Made by a program: the position numbers and the translations under genes. A stretch of DNA of 64,000 nucleotides from Microbacterium oxydans (lineage in GTDB: Bacteria > Actinomycetota > Actinomycetes > Actinomycetales > Microbacteriaceae). The DNA is taken from assembly GCF_000956525.1 (NCBI RefSeq), contig NZ_JYIW01000026.1, forward strand, positions 434,001 through 498,000. Reading direction: 5' to 3'. This document shows, one piece after another, positions 1 through 9,856 of this stretch (the stretch's first letter is position 1; the number at the start of each line of letters is the position of its first letter). The notes under the pieces are model-generated. The model ran no database searches. It worked only from the letters and a program-made list of their open reading frames with translations, and was not told the origin of the DNA.

Positions 1-35
1 GAAAGACGCGACCACGTCATCGGAAGGACAACTTC

Positions 36-665
36 GTGACCACGAAGTCCCAGGACCGCCGCAAGGTCCGGCTCAGCCGTGCCCTCGGCATCCCGCTCAC
101 CCCGAAGGCCGCCCGCTACCTCGAGAAGCGTCCCTACGCTCCGGGTGAGCACGGCCGCACCAAGCGCAAGGCAGACAGCGACTACGCCGTCCGTCTTCGT
201 GAGAAGCAGCGTCTCCGCGAGCAGTACGGCATCCGTGAGAAGCAGATGCGCAACACGTTCAACGAGGCTCGTCGTCAGGACGGCCTGACCGGTGAGAACC
301 TGGTCGAGCTCCTCGAGATGCGTCTCGACGCACTCGTCGTGCGTTCGGGCTTCGCCCGCACCACGGCTCAGGCTCGCCAGCTCGTCGTGCACCGCCACAT
401 CCTCGTCGACGGCCAGCTCGTCGACCGCCCGTCGTTCCGCGTGAAGCCGGGTCAGCTCATCCACGTCAAGGCCAAGAGCGAGGGCACCGAGCCCTTCCAG
501 GTCGCAGCAGCCGGCGGTCACGCCGAGGTCCTGCCTCCCGTTCCCGGCTACCTCGAGGTCGAGCTCGACAAGCTCCAGGCTCGTCTGCTCCGTCGTCCGA
601 AGCGCGCCGAGGTCCCCGTGACCTGTGAAGTGCAGCTCGTCGTCGAGTACTACGCGGCTCGCTGA
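36..665 (+). CDS. rpsD: 30S ribosomal protein S4
   Basis: Primary 16S rRNA-binding protein that nucleates assembly of the small-subunit body; cytoplasmic. The 209-residue product has the usual full S4 length, with the N-terminal S4 region (KSQDRRKVRLSRALG, RPYAPGEHGR) followed by the S4 RNA-binding domain at about residues 97-160 (EMRLDALVVRSGFARTTAQA, RHILVDG). The N-terminus has no zinc-binding cysteines, so it is the zinc-independent form. The GTG start at 36 is preceded by GGAAGG at 22-27. The gene stands outside a ribosomal operon and is followed at once by a strong terminator, so it appears to be transcribed alone. Identification is secure. Confidence 0.98.
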   Translation: MTTKSQDRRKVRLSRALGIPLTPKAARYLEKRPYAPGEHGRTKRKADSDYAVRLREKQRLREQYGIREKQMRNTFNEARRQDGLTGENLVELLEMRLDALVVRSGFARTTAQARQLVVHRHILVDGQLVDRPSFRVKPGQLIHVKAKSEGTEPFQVAAAGGHAEVLPPVPGYLEVELDKLQARLLRRPKRAEVPVTCEVQLVVEYYAAR

Positions 666-690
666 GTCTCGCGCATCACGCGCAATCACG

Positions 691-722
691 CAGAAGGCGT
701 CGGGGGTTCCCGACGCCTTCTG
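691..722 (+). terminator. Intrinsic-type terminator after rpsD
   Basis: Perfect 14-bp inverted repeat (CAGAAGGCGTCGGG at 691-704 and its complement at 709-722) with a 4-nt loop, followed by TCGTTTCC. It lies 26 nt after the rpsD stop codon. Confidence 0.9.
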
Positions 723-733
723 TCGTTTCCGCA

Positions 734-739
734 TACGAT
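734..739 (+). promoter_or_regulatory. -10 box TACGAT before the 62-aa protein gene
   Basis: TACGAT fits the actinobacterial TANNNT -10 pattern and lies just after the rpsD terminator, 42 nt before the next start codon. No convincing -35 box is visible. It would drive the small membrane protein and possibly alaS-ruvX-mltG. Confidence 0.45.
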
Positions 740-781
740 GGAGACACCGCGCCTTCGCGGATCAAGGGCAAGGATGACGTC

Positions 782-970
782 ATGAAGAACATGCAGTGGT
801 TCCTGATCGGTGTGATCGGCGGCTTCATCGCTGCTCATTTCATGAACAAGGACCCGCGTGGCCACGACATCCTCGCCGAGGTCGACGCCCGGATCAACGG
901 GTTCACCGCGATCATCGGCGACGCCTACCGCGAGCAGGAGGCACGGCTCACGGAGCCGGGCAACAACTGA
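782..970 (+). CDS. Small membrane-anchored protein of unknown function
   Basis: 62-residue protein. Residues 5-22 (QWFLIGVIGGFIAAHFMN) form a hydrophobic segment that would anchor the N-terminus in the membrane. The rest is a charged, probably helical tail (AEVDARINGFTAIIGDAYRE). A purine-rich AAGGATGA lies just before the ATG. It sits between rpsD and alaS and ends 52 nt before alaS, so it is probably co-transcribed with alaS. I do not recognise a named family and assign no function. Coding is supported by a ribosome site, a promoter-like box and a sensible amino-acid composition. Confidence 0.7.
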   Translation: MKNMQWFLIGVIGGFIAAHFMNKDPRGHDILAEVDARINGFTAIIGDAYREQEARLTEPGNN

Positions 971-1022
971 ACCATCGCCGCGCCCCGGTGCGGCAACTTC
1001 ACGCAAGGACACCCGGACCTCT

Positions 1023-3683
1023 ATGAAAACTGCGGACATCGCGCAGCGGTATCTCGACTTCTTCGAGAAGAACGACCACGTCATCGTTCCCTCCTCCTCG
1101 CTGGTCAGCGAGGACCCGACGCTGCTGTTCACAGTCGCGGGCATGGTGCCGATGATCCCGTATCTGACCGGGGTCGTTCCTGCTCCCCATCCGCGCATCG
1201 CGGATCTGCAGAAGTGCATTCGCACCAATGACATCGAAGAGGTCGGTCGGACCGCCCGCCACGGCACGTTCTTCCAGATGCTCGGCAACTGGTCGTTCGG
1301 CGACTACTTCAAAGAGGGCGCGATCCGCTACGCATGGGAGCTGCTCACCTCGTCCGAGTCCGATGGTGGCCTCGGCTTCGACGAGAAGGATCTGTGGGTC
1401 ACGGTCTACGAGACCGACGACGAGGCCGAATCGATCTGGCGCGACATCATCGGTCTGAAGCCGGAGCGCATCCAGCGACTCGGTCGTGCCGACAACTACT
1501 GGAACACGGGTCAGCCCGGCCCCGGCGGCCCCGACTCGGAGATCTTCTTCGATCGTGGTCCCGCGTACGGCAAGGACGGCGGCCCCGCAGCCGACGACTC
1601 CCGCTTCCTCGAGATCTGGAATCTCGTGTTCATGCAGGACTTCATCGAGAACATCCGCGGCAAGACCGAGTTCGACATCGTGGGCGAGCTGCCGATGAAG
1701 AACATCGACACCGGCATGGGCCTCGAGCGCGTCGCGTTTCTCAAGCAGGGCGTCGAGAACATGTATGAGACCGACCAGGTGCGTCCGGTCCTCGATCGCG
1801 CGGTCGAACTCTCCGGCCGTCGCTACGGCGCCGACCATCAGGACGACGTGCGGTTCCGTGTGATCGCGGATCACGTGCGATCCTCCCTCATGCTGCTCTC
1901 CGACGGCGTCCGCCCGTCGAACGAGGGACGCGGATACATCCTGCGCCGTCTGATGCGCCGTGCGGTGCGCTCCATGCGCCTCCTCGGTGTCGATGAGCCG
2001 GTCTTCCCCGAACTGTTCGCCGCGTCTCGCGACGCGATGAAGTCGTCCTACCCGGAGCTCGAGAAGGACTGGTCGGTACTGTCCGCTTCCGCTTTCGCGG
2101 AGGAGGAGACGTTCCGCCGCACGCTGGCAGCCGGCTCCACGATCCTCGACCTCGCACTCGACGAGACGAAGAAGGGCGGCGGCGCAACGCTGAGCGGCCC
2201 TGAGGCCTTCCTGCTGCACGACACCTACGGCTTCCCGATCGACCTCACGCTCGAGGTCGCCGAAGAGGCCGGGCTCTCCGTCGACCGCACTGCGTTCGAC
2301 TCGCTCATGCAGGAGCAGCGCTCGCGCGCCAAGGCCGATGCCCTCGGTCGCAAGCGCCAGCTCGCCGATGTGTCGATCTACCGCGATCTGCGCGCGCTCG
2401 GCGAGACCGGCTTCGACGGCTACACGGCACTCGAGGTCGAGTCGCGCATCCTCGGCATCCTCGTCGACGGCCTGCCCGTCCGCAGCGCGGCCGAGGGACA
2501 GATCGCCGAGGTCGTGCTCGCCGAGACCACCCTCTACGCCGAGTCCGGTGGCCAGGTCGCCGACAAGGGAACGATCGTCGGACCGGGCTTCGAACTCGAG
2601 GTGCTCGACGTGCAGCGTCCGGTGCCCGGCCTCATCAGCCACACCGTCGAGGTCACGCGCGGCAGCGTCGCGGTCGACGATGCCGCCACCACGGTGGTCG
2701 ATGCAGCCAACCGCCGCGCCGCCCGGCAGGCGCACTCCGCGACGCACCTCGTGCACGCGGCGCTCCGCGACACGCTCGGCCCGACGGCGACGCAGGCCGG
2801 GTCGCTGAACCGCGCCGGCTACATGCGCTTCGACTTCAACTGGTCGCAGGCGCTCTCCGGCGACACCCGCTCCGAGATCGAGGAGATCACGAACCGCGCC
2901 GTCCAGGACGCACTCGAGGTCACCACTCGCGTGATGTCCCTCGACGAGGCCAAGGCCGCGGGAGCGATGGCACTGTTCGGCGAGAAGTACGGCTCGGTCG
3001 TGCGCATGGTCGACATCGGCGGTCCCTGGTCCCGCGAGCTCTGTGCCGGGACGCACGTCAACTCGAGCGCCGAGATCGGCCTCGTCAGTGTCGTCGGCGA
3101 GTCGTCGGTCGGTGCATCGAACCGTCGCATCGAGGCGCTCGTCGGCGTGGACGCCTTCCGGGAGCTCGCGGCAGAGCGTGCGCTCGTCTCGCAGCTCACC
3201 AGCTCCCTCAAGACGCCGAAGGAGCAGCTCCCGGAGCGCATCGCCGATCTCGCGGCGAGCCTCAAGGCCGCAGAGAAGCACATCGCGCAGTTCGAGGCCA
3301 AGGAGCGCGCAGGACAGGTGCCGGCGATCGCGGATGCCGCCGTCACCGTCGGAGCCTTCCACCTCGCAGCGGAGTCGCTCGGCGAGGCCGCTTCGGCCGA
3401 TGACGTGCGCGAGCTCGCGCTCGGAGTGCGAGAGCGACTCGGATCGCACGCTGCGATCGTCGCGCTCGGCGCTGTCGTGAACGGCCGCCCTGTCGTGGTC
3501 GTCGCGACGAACGAGACGGCTCGTGCTGCCGGTGCGAAGGCCGGTGCGCTCGCGAAGCGCGCTGCCGGGGTGCTCGGCGGTGGCGGTGGCGGTCGCGATG
3601 ACGTCGCGCAGGGCGGCGGTGCGGATGCTGCGGCACTGCCCGCGGCGCTCGACGCCATCGCACAGGAGCTGCACACAGCGTGA
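1023..3683 (+). CDS. alaS: Alanine--tRNA ligase
   Basis: Charges tRNA-Ala with alanine and clears mischarged tRNA through its editing domain; cytoplasmic. The product is 886 residues, normal for AlaRS. Visible parts are the class II catalytic core (GTFFQMLGNWSFGDYFK, GRGYILRRLMRRAVR), the editing-site zinc ligands (HSATHLVHAAL and CAGTHVNSS) and a C-terminal coiled-coil/DHHA1 region with a glycine-rich GGGGGGR segment. ATG 1023 was chosen because MKTADIAQRYLDFFEKN is the family N-terminus; an upstream in-frame extension to 858 would overlap the preceding small gene. Its stop overlaps the ruvX start by 3 nt, implying coupled translation. Confidence 0.97.
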   Translation: MKTADIAQRYLDFFEKNDHVIVPSSSLVSEDPTLLFTVAGMVPMIPYLTGVVPAPHPRIADLQKCIRTNDIEEVGRTARHGTFFQMLGNWSFGDYFKEGAIRYAWELLTSSESDGGLGFDEKDLWVTVYETDDEAESIWRDIIGLKPERIQRLGRADNYWNTGQPGPGGPDSEIFFDRGPAYGKDGGPAADDSRFLEIWNLVFMQDFIENIRGKTEFDIVGELPMKNIDTGMGLERVAFLKQGVENMYETDQVRPVLDRAVELSGRRYGADHQDDVRFRVIADHVRSSLMLLSDGVRPSNEGRGYILRRLMRRAVRSMRLLGVDEPVFPELFAASRDAMKSSYPELEKDWSVLSASAFAEEETFRRTLAAGSTILDLALDETKKGGGATLSGPEAFLLHDTYGFPIDLTLEVAEEAGLSVDRTAFDSLMQEQRSRAKADALGRKRQLADVSIYRDLRALGETGFDGYTALEVESRILGILVDGLPVRSAAEGQIAEVVLAETTLYAESGGQVADKGTIVGPGFELEVLDVQRPVPGLISHTVEVTRGSVAVDDAATTVVDAANRRAARQAHSATHLVHAALRDTLGPTATQAGSLNRAGYMRFDFNWSQALSGDTRSEIEEITNRAVQDALEVTTRVMSLDEAKAAGAMALFGEKYGSVVRMVDIGGPWSRELCAGTHVNSSAEIGLVSVVGESSVGASNRRIEALVGVDAFRELAAERALVSQLTSSLKTPKEQLPERIADLAASLKAAEKHIAQFEAKERAGQVPAIADAAVTVGAFHLAAESLGEAASADDVRELALGVRERLGSHAAIVALGAVVNGRPVVVVATNETARAAGAKAGALAKRAAGVLGGGGGGRDDVAQGGGADAAALPAALDAIAQELHTA

Positions 3684-4153
3684 GCGGGTTCCGCCGCGGC
3701 GTGCGGCTCGGGATCGATGTCGGCCGTGCCAGGGTCGGGGTCGCGCGTTGCGACCCCGACGGGATGCTGGCCGTGCCTGTCGAGACCGTGCCACGCTCCG
3801 AGACGTCGATCGACCGTCTGGTCGAACTCGTCGCCGAGTACGAACCGCTCGAGTTCGTGGTCGGGCTGCCCGTGAATCTGCAGGGCACCGACACCGCATC
3901 GACGGTCGACGCGCGCGAGTTCGCTGCGGCGTTGCAGGGCCGCACCGGCGTCCCTGTTCGGCTCGTCGACGAGCGTCTGAGCACGGTGACCGCACACGCG
4001 GCACTGCGCTCTTCCGGGAGATCACAGAAGAACTCTCGTAGCATTGTGGATCAGATCGCCGCTGTCGTCCTTCTGCAGCAGGCGATCGACATGGAGAAGA
4101 GCACCGGGAACCCGGCCGGTGCGACCATTCCCCACGACGAGGAGTCCGCCTGA
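3680..4153 (+). CDS. ruvX: Putative pre-16S rRNA nuclease / Holliday junction resolvase-like protein
   Basis: YqgF/RuvX family RNase H-fold nuclease (157 aa). In E. coli the homologue matures the 16S rRNA 5' end, and a role at Holliday junctions was proposed earlier. Family motifs are present: the acidic first strand (GIDVGRARVGVARCD), VVGLPVNLQGT, VDERLSTVTAHAAL and the closing DQIAAVVLLQQ, which carry the expected acidic residues. GTG 3680 overlaps the alaS stop. alaS-ruvX-mltG is a conserved actinobacterial trio. Confidence 0.93.
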   Translation: MSGFRRGVRLGIDVGRARVGVARCDPDGMLAVPVETVPRSETSIDRLVELVAEYEPLEFVVGLPVNLQGTDTASTVDAREFAAALQGRTGVPVRLVDERLSTVTAHAALRSSGRSQKNSRSIVDQIAAVVLLQQAIDMEKSTGNPAGATIPHDEESA

Positions 4154-4155
4154 AC

Positions 4156-5646
4156 ATGTCCGAACGTGAGAGTGCTTCCCCCCAGCACGATCCGGACGCC
4201 CGTCTGGGCGACCTGTTCGAGAACCTTCCAGACCCGACGCAGCAGAGCCCGACGGTGGACAACAGCGCCCCGACGCCCGGCTCACGCCGTGCGGCACGCG
4301 AGGCGGCCACCGGTCGCGCGCCGACGCCTGCCGATGGAACGCCTGACCCGCAGTCCGAGCCGCAGGTCGCTCCCGTGCGAGCCTCGGCCGATGCGGCGGA
4401 CGACGGAGCGCCTTCTGCGACGCCGGTACGCGACGCCGCGGATGACGGAGGTACTCCGACGAGGGCTGTTCCGACGGTCGCGCCGGCAGTCGCCGATCCG
4501 CAGCCGGTGCTCGGCGGCGGTCTCGACGATCTGTTCGCGCCGCATGAGGACGAACGCGCCGCATCGCGCAAGCCGAAGCGGAAGCGCAGGACCGGCTGCC
4601 TCGTGGCGCTGGTCATCGTGCTCGCGATCTTCGGCGGCATCGCCGCCGGCGGCGCCTGGGTGTGGAACACCTACGGCGAGCGGATCAGCGAAACGCTCGG
4701 CTGGGGCGAGCCGAAGGACTGGGACCCAGGGATGGCGACCGGTGAAGCGCTCGTCACGATCAAGACCGGTGACACCGGTGGGCCCGTCTCGGTCGCGCTC
4801 TTCGAAGCGGGCGTCACGAAGACCGAGGACGTCTTCTACGACTATCTCGTCAAGGAGGCGCCCGGGGTGACGTTCTACCCCGGCGTGTACAAGCTCCAGG
4901 AGAAGATGACGGCCGAGGCCGCACTGGCAGCGCTGCAGGACGAGAAGAACAAGATGGACAACACCGTTTCGGTCGCCGAGGGCGGCACGATCGTGTCGTC
5001 CCTGCCCGGCATGGCCGAGACGCTCGGACTTCCGCTCGCCGACTTCGAGGCCGCGGTCGCTGATCCGTCGGTGTACGGGGTCGCCGCGCAGAACCTCGAG
5101 GGCTGGCTGTTCCCCGCGGTCTACACCTTCGACCCCGGTGTCACGGCGACGCAGGTGATCCAGCGCATGGTGGACCGCACTCGCGAGGCGCTCGCGGGTG
5201 CAGGGGTGCCCGATGCCGATGCCGAGCGCATCCTGACGATCGCGTCGATCGTCCAGCGCGAGGGCCGCACCGACGATTTCTCCAAGGTCGCCAGGGTCAT
5301 CCAGAACCGTCTCGACATCGGCATGAAGCTGCAGATGGACTCGACCGCGCAGTATGGCTACGGCTCGCTGCACGAGGGAGTGGTGTCGAGCTCGGCCGAG
5401 GCGCTCGAGGATCCCAACCCGTGGAACACGTATGTGAACGCGGGACTCCCGGTCACCCCGATCGCGAGTCCGAGTGACGCTGCGATCAAGGCTGCGATGA
5501 GCCCCGCAGAGGGCCCGTGGATCTACTTCGTCACGGTCAACCTGTCGACGGGCGAGACGCAGTTCTCCGAGACCTACGAGGAGCACCAGCAGGGCATCAA
5601 GAAGTGGCAGTCCTGGTGCCGGGAGAATCCGGACGCCGGATGCTGA
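4156..5646 (+). CDS. mltG: Endolytic peptidoglycan transglycosylase MltG
   Basis: Membrane-bound enzyme that cuts nascent glycan strands and sets their length. The 496-residue protein has a long polar cytoplasmic region rich in Pro, Asp and Ala (1-140), a basic patch (KPKRKRRTG), one transmembrane helix at about 148-171, and an extracellular YceG/MltG domain. The catalytic glutamate is E369 in ASIVQREGRT, followed by the family segments KVARVIQNRL and MQMDSTAQYGYG-like LQMDSTAQYG. The C-terminus ends in a short Cys-containing tail (WCRENPDAGC). ATG 4156 lies 2 nt after ruvX. The N-terminal extension is longer than in E. coli (340 aa protein) but such tails are common in actinobacteria. Confidence 0.93.
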   Translation: MSERESASPQHDPDARLGDLFENLPDPTQQSPTVDNSAPTPGSRRAAREAATGRAPTPADGTPDPQSEPQVAPVRASADAADDGAPSATPVRDAADDGGTPTRAVPTVAPAVADPQPVLGGGLDDLFAPHEDERAASRKPKRKRRTGCLVALVIVLAIFGGIAAGGAWVWNTYGERISETLGWGEPKDWDPGMATGEALVTIKTGDTGGPVSVALFEAGVTKTEDVFYDYLVKEAPGVTFYPGVYKLQEKMTAEAALAALQDEKNKMDNTVSVAEGGTIVSSLPGMAETLGLPLADFEAAVADPSVYGVAAQNLEGWLFPAVYTFDPGVTATQVIQRMVDRTREALAGAGVPDADAERILTIASIVQREGRTDDFSKVARVIQNRLDIGMKLQMDSTAQYGYGSLHEGVVSSSAEALEDPNPWNTYVNAGLPVTPIASPSDAAIKAAMSPAEGPWIYFVTVNLSTGETQFSETYEEHQQGIKKWQSWCRENPDAGC

Positions 5647-5650
5647 CGCG

Positions 5651-6463
5651 GTGAACGCGTCCCGTCTTGCGGTCTGGGGCGACCCGATCGCACACTCCAA
5701 GTCGCCGGCCCTGCATGCAGCTGCGTACGACGTGCTCGGTCTGGACTGGGAGTATGAGCGGCGGCAGGTGTCGGCAGCGGAATTCGCCGGCGTGCTCGAT
5801 TCGCTCGACTCTTCCTGGCGCGGCCTCTCGCTGACCATGCCGCTGAAGGAGGAGGCCTTCCGCGCCGCGGCCGCGCGTGACCGGCACGCCGCGCTGACCG
5901 GTGCGGTGAACACCCTGCTGCTCGGTCCTGAGATCGCCGGGTTCAACACCGACGTTGGCGGCATCGTCGACGCCCTGGCCGAGGCCGACGTCACCGACGT
6001 GCGATCGGTGCGGATCCTCGGAGCCGGCGCGACAGCGGCATCCGCAGTCGTGGCTGTCGCTGAGATCGGCGCGCGCGAGGTGGACGTCCGCGCGCGGCGT
6101 CCGCAACGAGCCGCAGGCCTGGTCGAGCTGGGAGGGCATCTGCAGGTCGCCGTCACGTGCGACGCGCTGAGCGCGCCGACCACGCCGGTGGACCTCACGA
6201 TCGCGACGCTGCCGAGTGGCACCGAGCTCGACGGCGACCTGGCGGAGCGTCTCGCGAGCGACGGGGGAGTGCTCTTCGACGCCGCGTACGCGCCGTGGCC
6301 GTCTGCCCTGGCATCGGTGTGGGGTGATCGGCCGGTGATCTCGGGGCTCGGGATGCTGCTGCACCAGGCGGTGCGTCAGATCCGTGTCTTCCGTCATGGC
6401 GACCCGGTGGTCGAGCTCCCCGACGAGGCACGCATCCTCGCCGCCATGCGCGCCGCGCTCTGA
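5651..6463 (+). CDS. aroE: Shikimate dehydrogenase
   Basis: Reduces 3-dehydroshikimate to shikimate with NADPH. The 270-residue protein shows the substrate-binding N-terminal domain ([17 protein letters not shown], with catalytic Lys in [10 protein letters not shown]), the GFNTDVGG motif and a Rossmann loop ([10 protein letters not shown]). The GTG start lies 4 nt after the mltG stop. It opens a shikimate run continued by aroC-aroK-aroB-aroQ. Confidence 0.94.
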   Translation: MNASRLAVWGDPIAHSKSPALHAAAYDVLGLDWEYERRQVSAAEFAGVLDSLDSSWRGLSLTMPLKEEAFRAAAARDRHAALTGAVNTLLLGPEIAGFNTDVGGIVDALAEADVTDVRSVRILGAGATAASAVVAVAEIGAREVDVRARRPQRAAGLVELGGHLQVAVTCDALSAPTTPVDLTIATLPSGTELDGDLAERLASDGGVLFDAAYAPWPSALASVWGDRPVISGLGMLLHQAVRQIRVFRHGDPVVELPDEARILAAMRAAL

Positions 6464-6527
6464 CCTGCCGGCGCCGCGTGCCGACATGCGGCGCAGCGCA
6501 TGGTCAAACGCATGGGAGACTGGAGCA

Positions 6528-7757
6528 ATGCTCCGCGTGCTCACAGCCGGCGAATCGCACGGCCCAGAACTCATCGCCGTGATGGAGGGTCTGCCCTCCG
6601 GCGTCCCGGTGTCGTCCGAGGCCATCCAGGCCGACCTCGCCCGTCGCAAGCTCGGCTATGGCCGCGGTTCGCGCATGAAGTTCGAGCAGGACGAACTCAC
6701 CATCTCCGGCGGCGTCCGTCACGGCAAGAGCCTCGGCAGCCCCGTCGCACTGCGCATCGGGAACACCGAGTGGCCGAAGTGGATCGAGGTCATGAACCCC
6801 GAGCCGATCGCGCTCACCGACAAGTCGCGTGGTCGCAGCGCTCCGTTGACGAGGCCGCGCCCCGGGCATGCCGACCTGGTCGGCATGCAGAAGTACGACT
6901 TCGACGAGGCCCGTCCGATCCTCGAGCGCGCCAGCGCGCGCGAGACGGCTGCCCGCGTGGCGCTCGGCGCCATCGCGCGCTCGTTCCTCGGCGAGCTCGG
7001 CATCCGACTGGTCAGCCACACGCTGTCGATCGGCCCGGTACGCGTGCCGGACGGCTCGCCGTTGCCGACCCCGGATGACGTGGACGCCCTCGACGCCGAT
7101 CCGCTCCGCTGCTTCGACGCCGAGACGTCCGCACGCATGGTCGCAGAGGTCGATGACGCGAAGAAGGACGGCGACACGCTCGGCGGCATCGTCGAGGTGC
7201 TGGCGTACGGTCTGCCGCCGGGGCTCGGCTCCCACGTGCACTGGGACCGCCGCCTCGACGCGCGTCTCGCACAGGCACTCATGAGCATCCAGGCGATCAA
7301 GGGCGTCGAGGTCGGCGACGGCTTCGAGACCACGCGTCGTCGCGGCTCCGCAGCGCACGACGAGCTCTTCGCGACCAGCGACGGCATCACGCGCGGGTCG
7401 GACCGTGCCGGCGGGACCGAGGGTGGCATGTCCACCGGCACCGTGCTGCGCGTCCGTGCGGGCATGAAGCCGATTGCGACGGTCCCGCACTCGCTGCGGA
7501 CCATCGACATCGCCACCGGCGAGGACGCCACGGCGCACCACCAGCGCTCCGACGTCTGCGCAGTGCCGGCGGCGGGCGTCGTCGCCGAGGCCATGGTCGC
7601 GGTCGAGCTCGCGAACGCGGTGCTCGAGAAGTTCGGTGGCGACAGCATCCGCGAGACCCGGCGGAACCTCGAGGGATACCTCGAGGGGATCCCGGAGGAG
7701 CTGCGCACGACCCCCGCGTCCGAGGCGGCGCTCATCGCGCATGACGAGCGAGGCTGA
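6528..7757 (+). CDS. aroC: Chorismate synthase
   Basis: Converts 5-enolpyruvylshikimate-3-phosphate to chorismate with reduced FMN. 409 residues, usual length. Signatures include [51 protein letters not shown] and the conserved [15 protein letters not shown] 6528 is chosen because [12 protein letters not shown] is the family N-terminus and GGAGACTGGAGC precedes it; an upstream in-frame start would overlap aroE. The last 17 nt overlap aroK, suggesting coupled translation. Confidence 0.96.
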   Translation: MLRVLTAGESHGPELIAVMEGLPSGVPVSSEAIQADLARRKLGYGRGSRMKFEQDELTISGGVRHGKSLGSPVALRIGNTEWPKWIEVMNPEPIALTDKSRGRSAPLTRPRPGHADLVGMQKYDFDEARPILERASARETAARVALGAIARSFLGELGIRLVSHTLSIGPVRVPDGSPLPTPDDVDALDADPLRCFDAETSARMVAEVDDAKKDGDTLGGIVEVLAYGLPPGLGSHVHWDRRLDARLAQALMSIQAIKGVEVGDGFETTRRRGSAAHDELFATSDGITRGSDRAGGTEGGMSTGTVLRVRAGMKPIATVPHSLRTIDIATGEDATAHHQRSDVCAVPAAGVVAEAMVAVELANAVLEKFGGDSIRETRRNLEGYLEGIPEELRTTPASEAALIAHDERG

Positions 7758-8262
7758 GCCGCTCACGCTGGTGCTCGTCGGCCCCATGGCCGCGGGCAAG
7801 ACCAGCGTCGGACGCCGTGTGGCCCGGCGTCTCCGCGTCGCGTTCATCGACACCGACAAGCGGATCGTCGCCGAGCACGGCCCGATCCCGGAGATATTCG
7901 CGGCGCATGGCGAGGAGCACTTCCGTGCGCTCGAACGAGCCGCCGTCGCTGCTGCTCTCGAGGAGGGCGGCGTGATCTCGCTCGGCGGCGGGGCGGTGAC
8001 GGACGCCGGCACCCGAGAACTGCTGCGCGCGCACCCCGTGGTCTTCCTCACGGTGTCACCGGAGTCGGTCGCCGGTCGTATCCGCGGTGGTGGGCGCCCG
8101 TTGCTCGCCGGTGAGGTGGACCCCGTCGAGCGCTGGAAGGCGATCTTCGCCGAACGACGTGACTGGTACGACGAGGTCGCATCCACCACCTTCGACACCT
8201 CTCGGCTGCCGATGCAGCGCATCGCCGAGGACATCGTGACATGGAGAAGAGAACACCGATGA
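7741..8262 (+). CDS. aroK: Shikimate kinase
   Basis: Phosphorylates shikimate at O3 with ATP. The 173-residue P-loop kinase has Walker [12 protein letters not shown], the Asp pair in FIDTDKRI, the glycine-rich [12 protein letters not shown] and the lid GGGRPLL. The start ATG 7741 lies inside the aroC 3' end in another frame; it gives the expected N-terminus [16 protein letters not shown]. Its stop overlaps the aroB start as ATGA. Confidence 0.94.
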   Translation: MTSEAEPLTLVLVGPMAAGKTSVGRRVARRLRVAFIDTDKRIVAEHGPIPEIFAAHGEEHFRALERAAVAAALEEGGVISLGGGAVTDAGTRELLRAHPVVFLTVSPESVAGRIRGGGRPLLAGEVDPVERWKAIFAERRDWYDEVASTTFDTSRLPMQRIAEDIVTWRREHR

Positions 8263-9347
8263 GCACGACCACCATCAGCGTGACCGGCAACGACGCGTAC
8301 GACATCACGATCGGGCGCAGCATCCTGGACCGCGTCTCCACGGCGCTCTCGCCCACGGTGCGGAAGATCCTGGTGGTGCACCCGCCGACCCTGGCTGCGC
8401 GCGCCGGGGAACTCCGCGACCGACTGCTCGCCGACACCGAGAACGGTCCTCGCGAGGTGCTGCTCGCCGAGATCCCCGATGCCGAGCAGGGCAAGCGGAT
8501 CGAGGTCGCGGCGTTCTGCTGGCAGGTGCTCGGCCAGGCCGACTTCACCCGCACCGATGCGGTCATCGGGTACGGCGGCGGCGCGGTCACCGACCTCGCC
8601 GGGTTCGTCGCCGCGACGTGGCTGCGCGGCATCGAGGTCGTGCAGGTGCCGACCACCGTGCTGGGACTCGTCGATGCCTCCGTCGGTGGCAAGACCGGCG
8701 TGAACACCGCCGAGGGCAAGAACCTCGTCGGCGCCTTCTGGGCGCCGCGCGCCGTGATCGGCGACCTCGATGAACTGGCGAGCCTGAGCCCGAACGAGGC
8801 GACGGCGGGGTACGCCGAGGTGGTCAAGGCCGGCTTCATCTGGGCGCCCGAGATCCTCGACATCATCGAGGCGGACCCGGCGCGAGCGATCGACACCACC
8901 ACCGAGGAGTTCCGTCGCACGGTCGAGCTCGCGATCGACATGAAGGCCAAGGTCGTCTCCGAAGACTTCCGTGAGGCCGGTCAGCGCGAGATCCTCAACT
9001 ACGGGCACACGCTCGGACACGCGATCGAGCACTCGGAGCGCTACAAGTGGCGACATGGTGCCGCGATCTCGATCGGCATGCTGTTCGCGGCCGAACTCTC
9101 GCGCCTGGCTGGCCGGCTCCCTGACGCTGCGGCCGTCCGGCATCGCACGGTCCTCGAGTCGCTCGGTCTGCCGACCTCGTATCGCGCCGGGGCGTGGCCG
9201 GCGCTGCTGGCCACGATGCAGCGCGACAAGAAGAGCCGTGGCGGCATGCTCCGCTTCATCCTGCTCGACGACATCGCCAAGCCGACCGTGCTGCAGGCAC
9301 CGGACGAGTCGCTGCTGTTCGCCGCCTACCAGGAGGTCGCGGGATGA
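8259..9347 (+). CDS. aroB: 3-dehydroquinate synthase
   Basis: Cyclises DAHP to 3-dehydroquinate using NAD and a divalent metal. 362 residues from ATG 8259. NAD/metal-site motifs are [35 protein letters not shown] and the metal histidines in [15 protein letters not shown] 8259 is preferred over ATG 8241 because GGAGAAGA at 8243-8250 is well spaced before it and because it makes an ATGA overlap with aroK. Confidence 0.95.
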   Translation: MSTTTISVTGNDAYDITIGRSILDRVSTALSPTVRKILVVHPPTLAARAGELRDRLLADTENGPREVLLAEIPDAEQGKRIEVAAFCWQVLGQADFTRTDAVIGYGGGAVTDLAGFVAATWLRGIEVVQVPTTVLGLVDASVGGKTGVNTAEGKNLVGAFWAPRAVIGDLDELASLSPNEATAGYAEVVKAGFIWAPEILDIIEADPARAIDTTTEEFRRTVELAIDMKAKVVSEDFREAGQREILNYGHTLGHAIEHSERYKWRHGAAISIGMLFAAELSRLAGRLPDAAAVRHRTVLESLGLPTSYRAGAWPALLATMQRDKKSRGGMLRFILLDDIAKPTVLQAPDESLLFAAYQEVAG

Positions 9348-9781
9348 CCCGTCGAATCCTGCTCGTCAACGGACCGAACCTGAACCTGCTCGGCACCAGG
9401 GAGCCGGATGTCTACGGCACCGCAACGCTCGCCGACGTCGAGGAGCTCACCGCCGCGACGGCAGCAGAAGCGGGCGTCGAGGTGCGGGCGCTGCAGAGCA
9501 ATCACGAGGGCGTGCTGATCGACGCGATCCACGCCGCCCGCGAGGACTGCATCGGCATCGTCATCAACCCGGGTGGGCTCACGCACACCTCGGTGGCACT
9601 GCGCGATGCGCTCACCGGAGTGGCCCTGCCGTTCGCCGAGGTCCACATCTCCGATGTCTATGCACGCGAGGAATTCCGCCACCACTCGTACCTGCACGAC
9701 GTCGCCGCGGTGCGCGTGATCGGCGAGGGCGTGGGCGGCTACGCGAGCGCGGTGCGGCAGCTTCTCGCGCTGATCCCGTAG
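9344..9781 (+). CDS. aroQ: 3-dehydroquinate dehydratase, type II
   Basis: Dehydrates 3-dehydroquinate to 3-dehydroshikimate. The 145-residue product is typical of the dodecameric type II enzyme: [17 protein letters not shown] holds the flexible-loop Arg and catalytic Tyr, then [27 protein letters not shown] and [17 protein letters not shown] with the catalytic His. ATG 9344 overlaps the aroB stop as ATGA and follows AGGAGG at 9331-9336. Confidence 0.95.
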   Translation: MTRRILLVNGPNLNLLGTREPDVYGTATLADVEELTAATAAEAGVEVRALQSNHEGVLIDAIHAAREDCIGIVINPGGLTHTSVALRDALTGVALPFAEVHISDVYAREEFRHHSYLHDVAAVRVIGEGVGGYASAVRQLLALIP

Positions 9782-9784
9782 AAT
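9779..9784 (+). promoter_or_regulatory. -10 box TAGAAT before efp
   Basis: TAGAAT overlaps the aroQ stop codon. Transcription would start near 9791, giving a leader of about 65 nt before the efp ATG. No clear -35 box. Confidence 0.45.
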
Positions 9785-9856
9785 CGACTGTCGGCCCTCA
9801 CTGAGCGCGTCTCAGCGTGGCCGAGACAATCACACACGAAACGGACCCCGCAGCGC

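Noticed and set aside
999..4670. A minus-strand open frame of over 1200 codons opposite alaS-ruvX-mltG, and similar long ones opposite carB (20394-23678) and gltB (39025-41682)
   Set aside because: They mirror high-GC codon use of the true genes, have Arg/Asp/His-rich composition and no family motifs, and cross several real gene borders.
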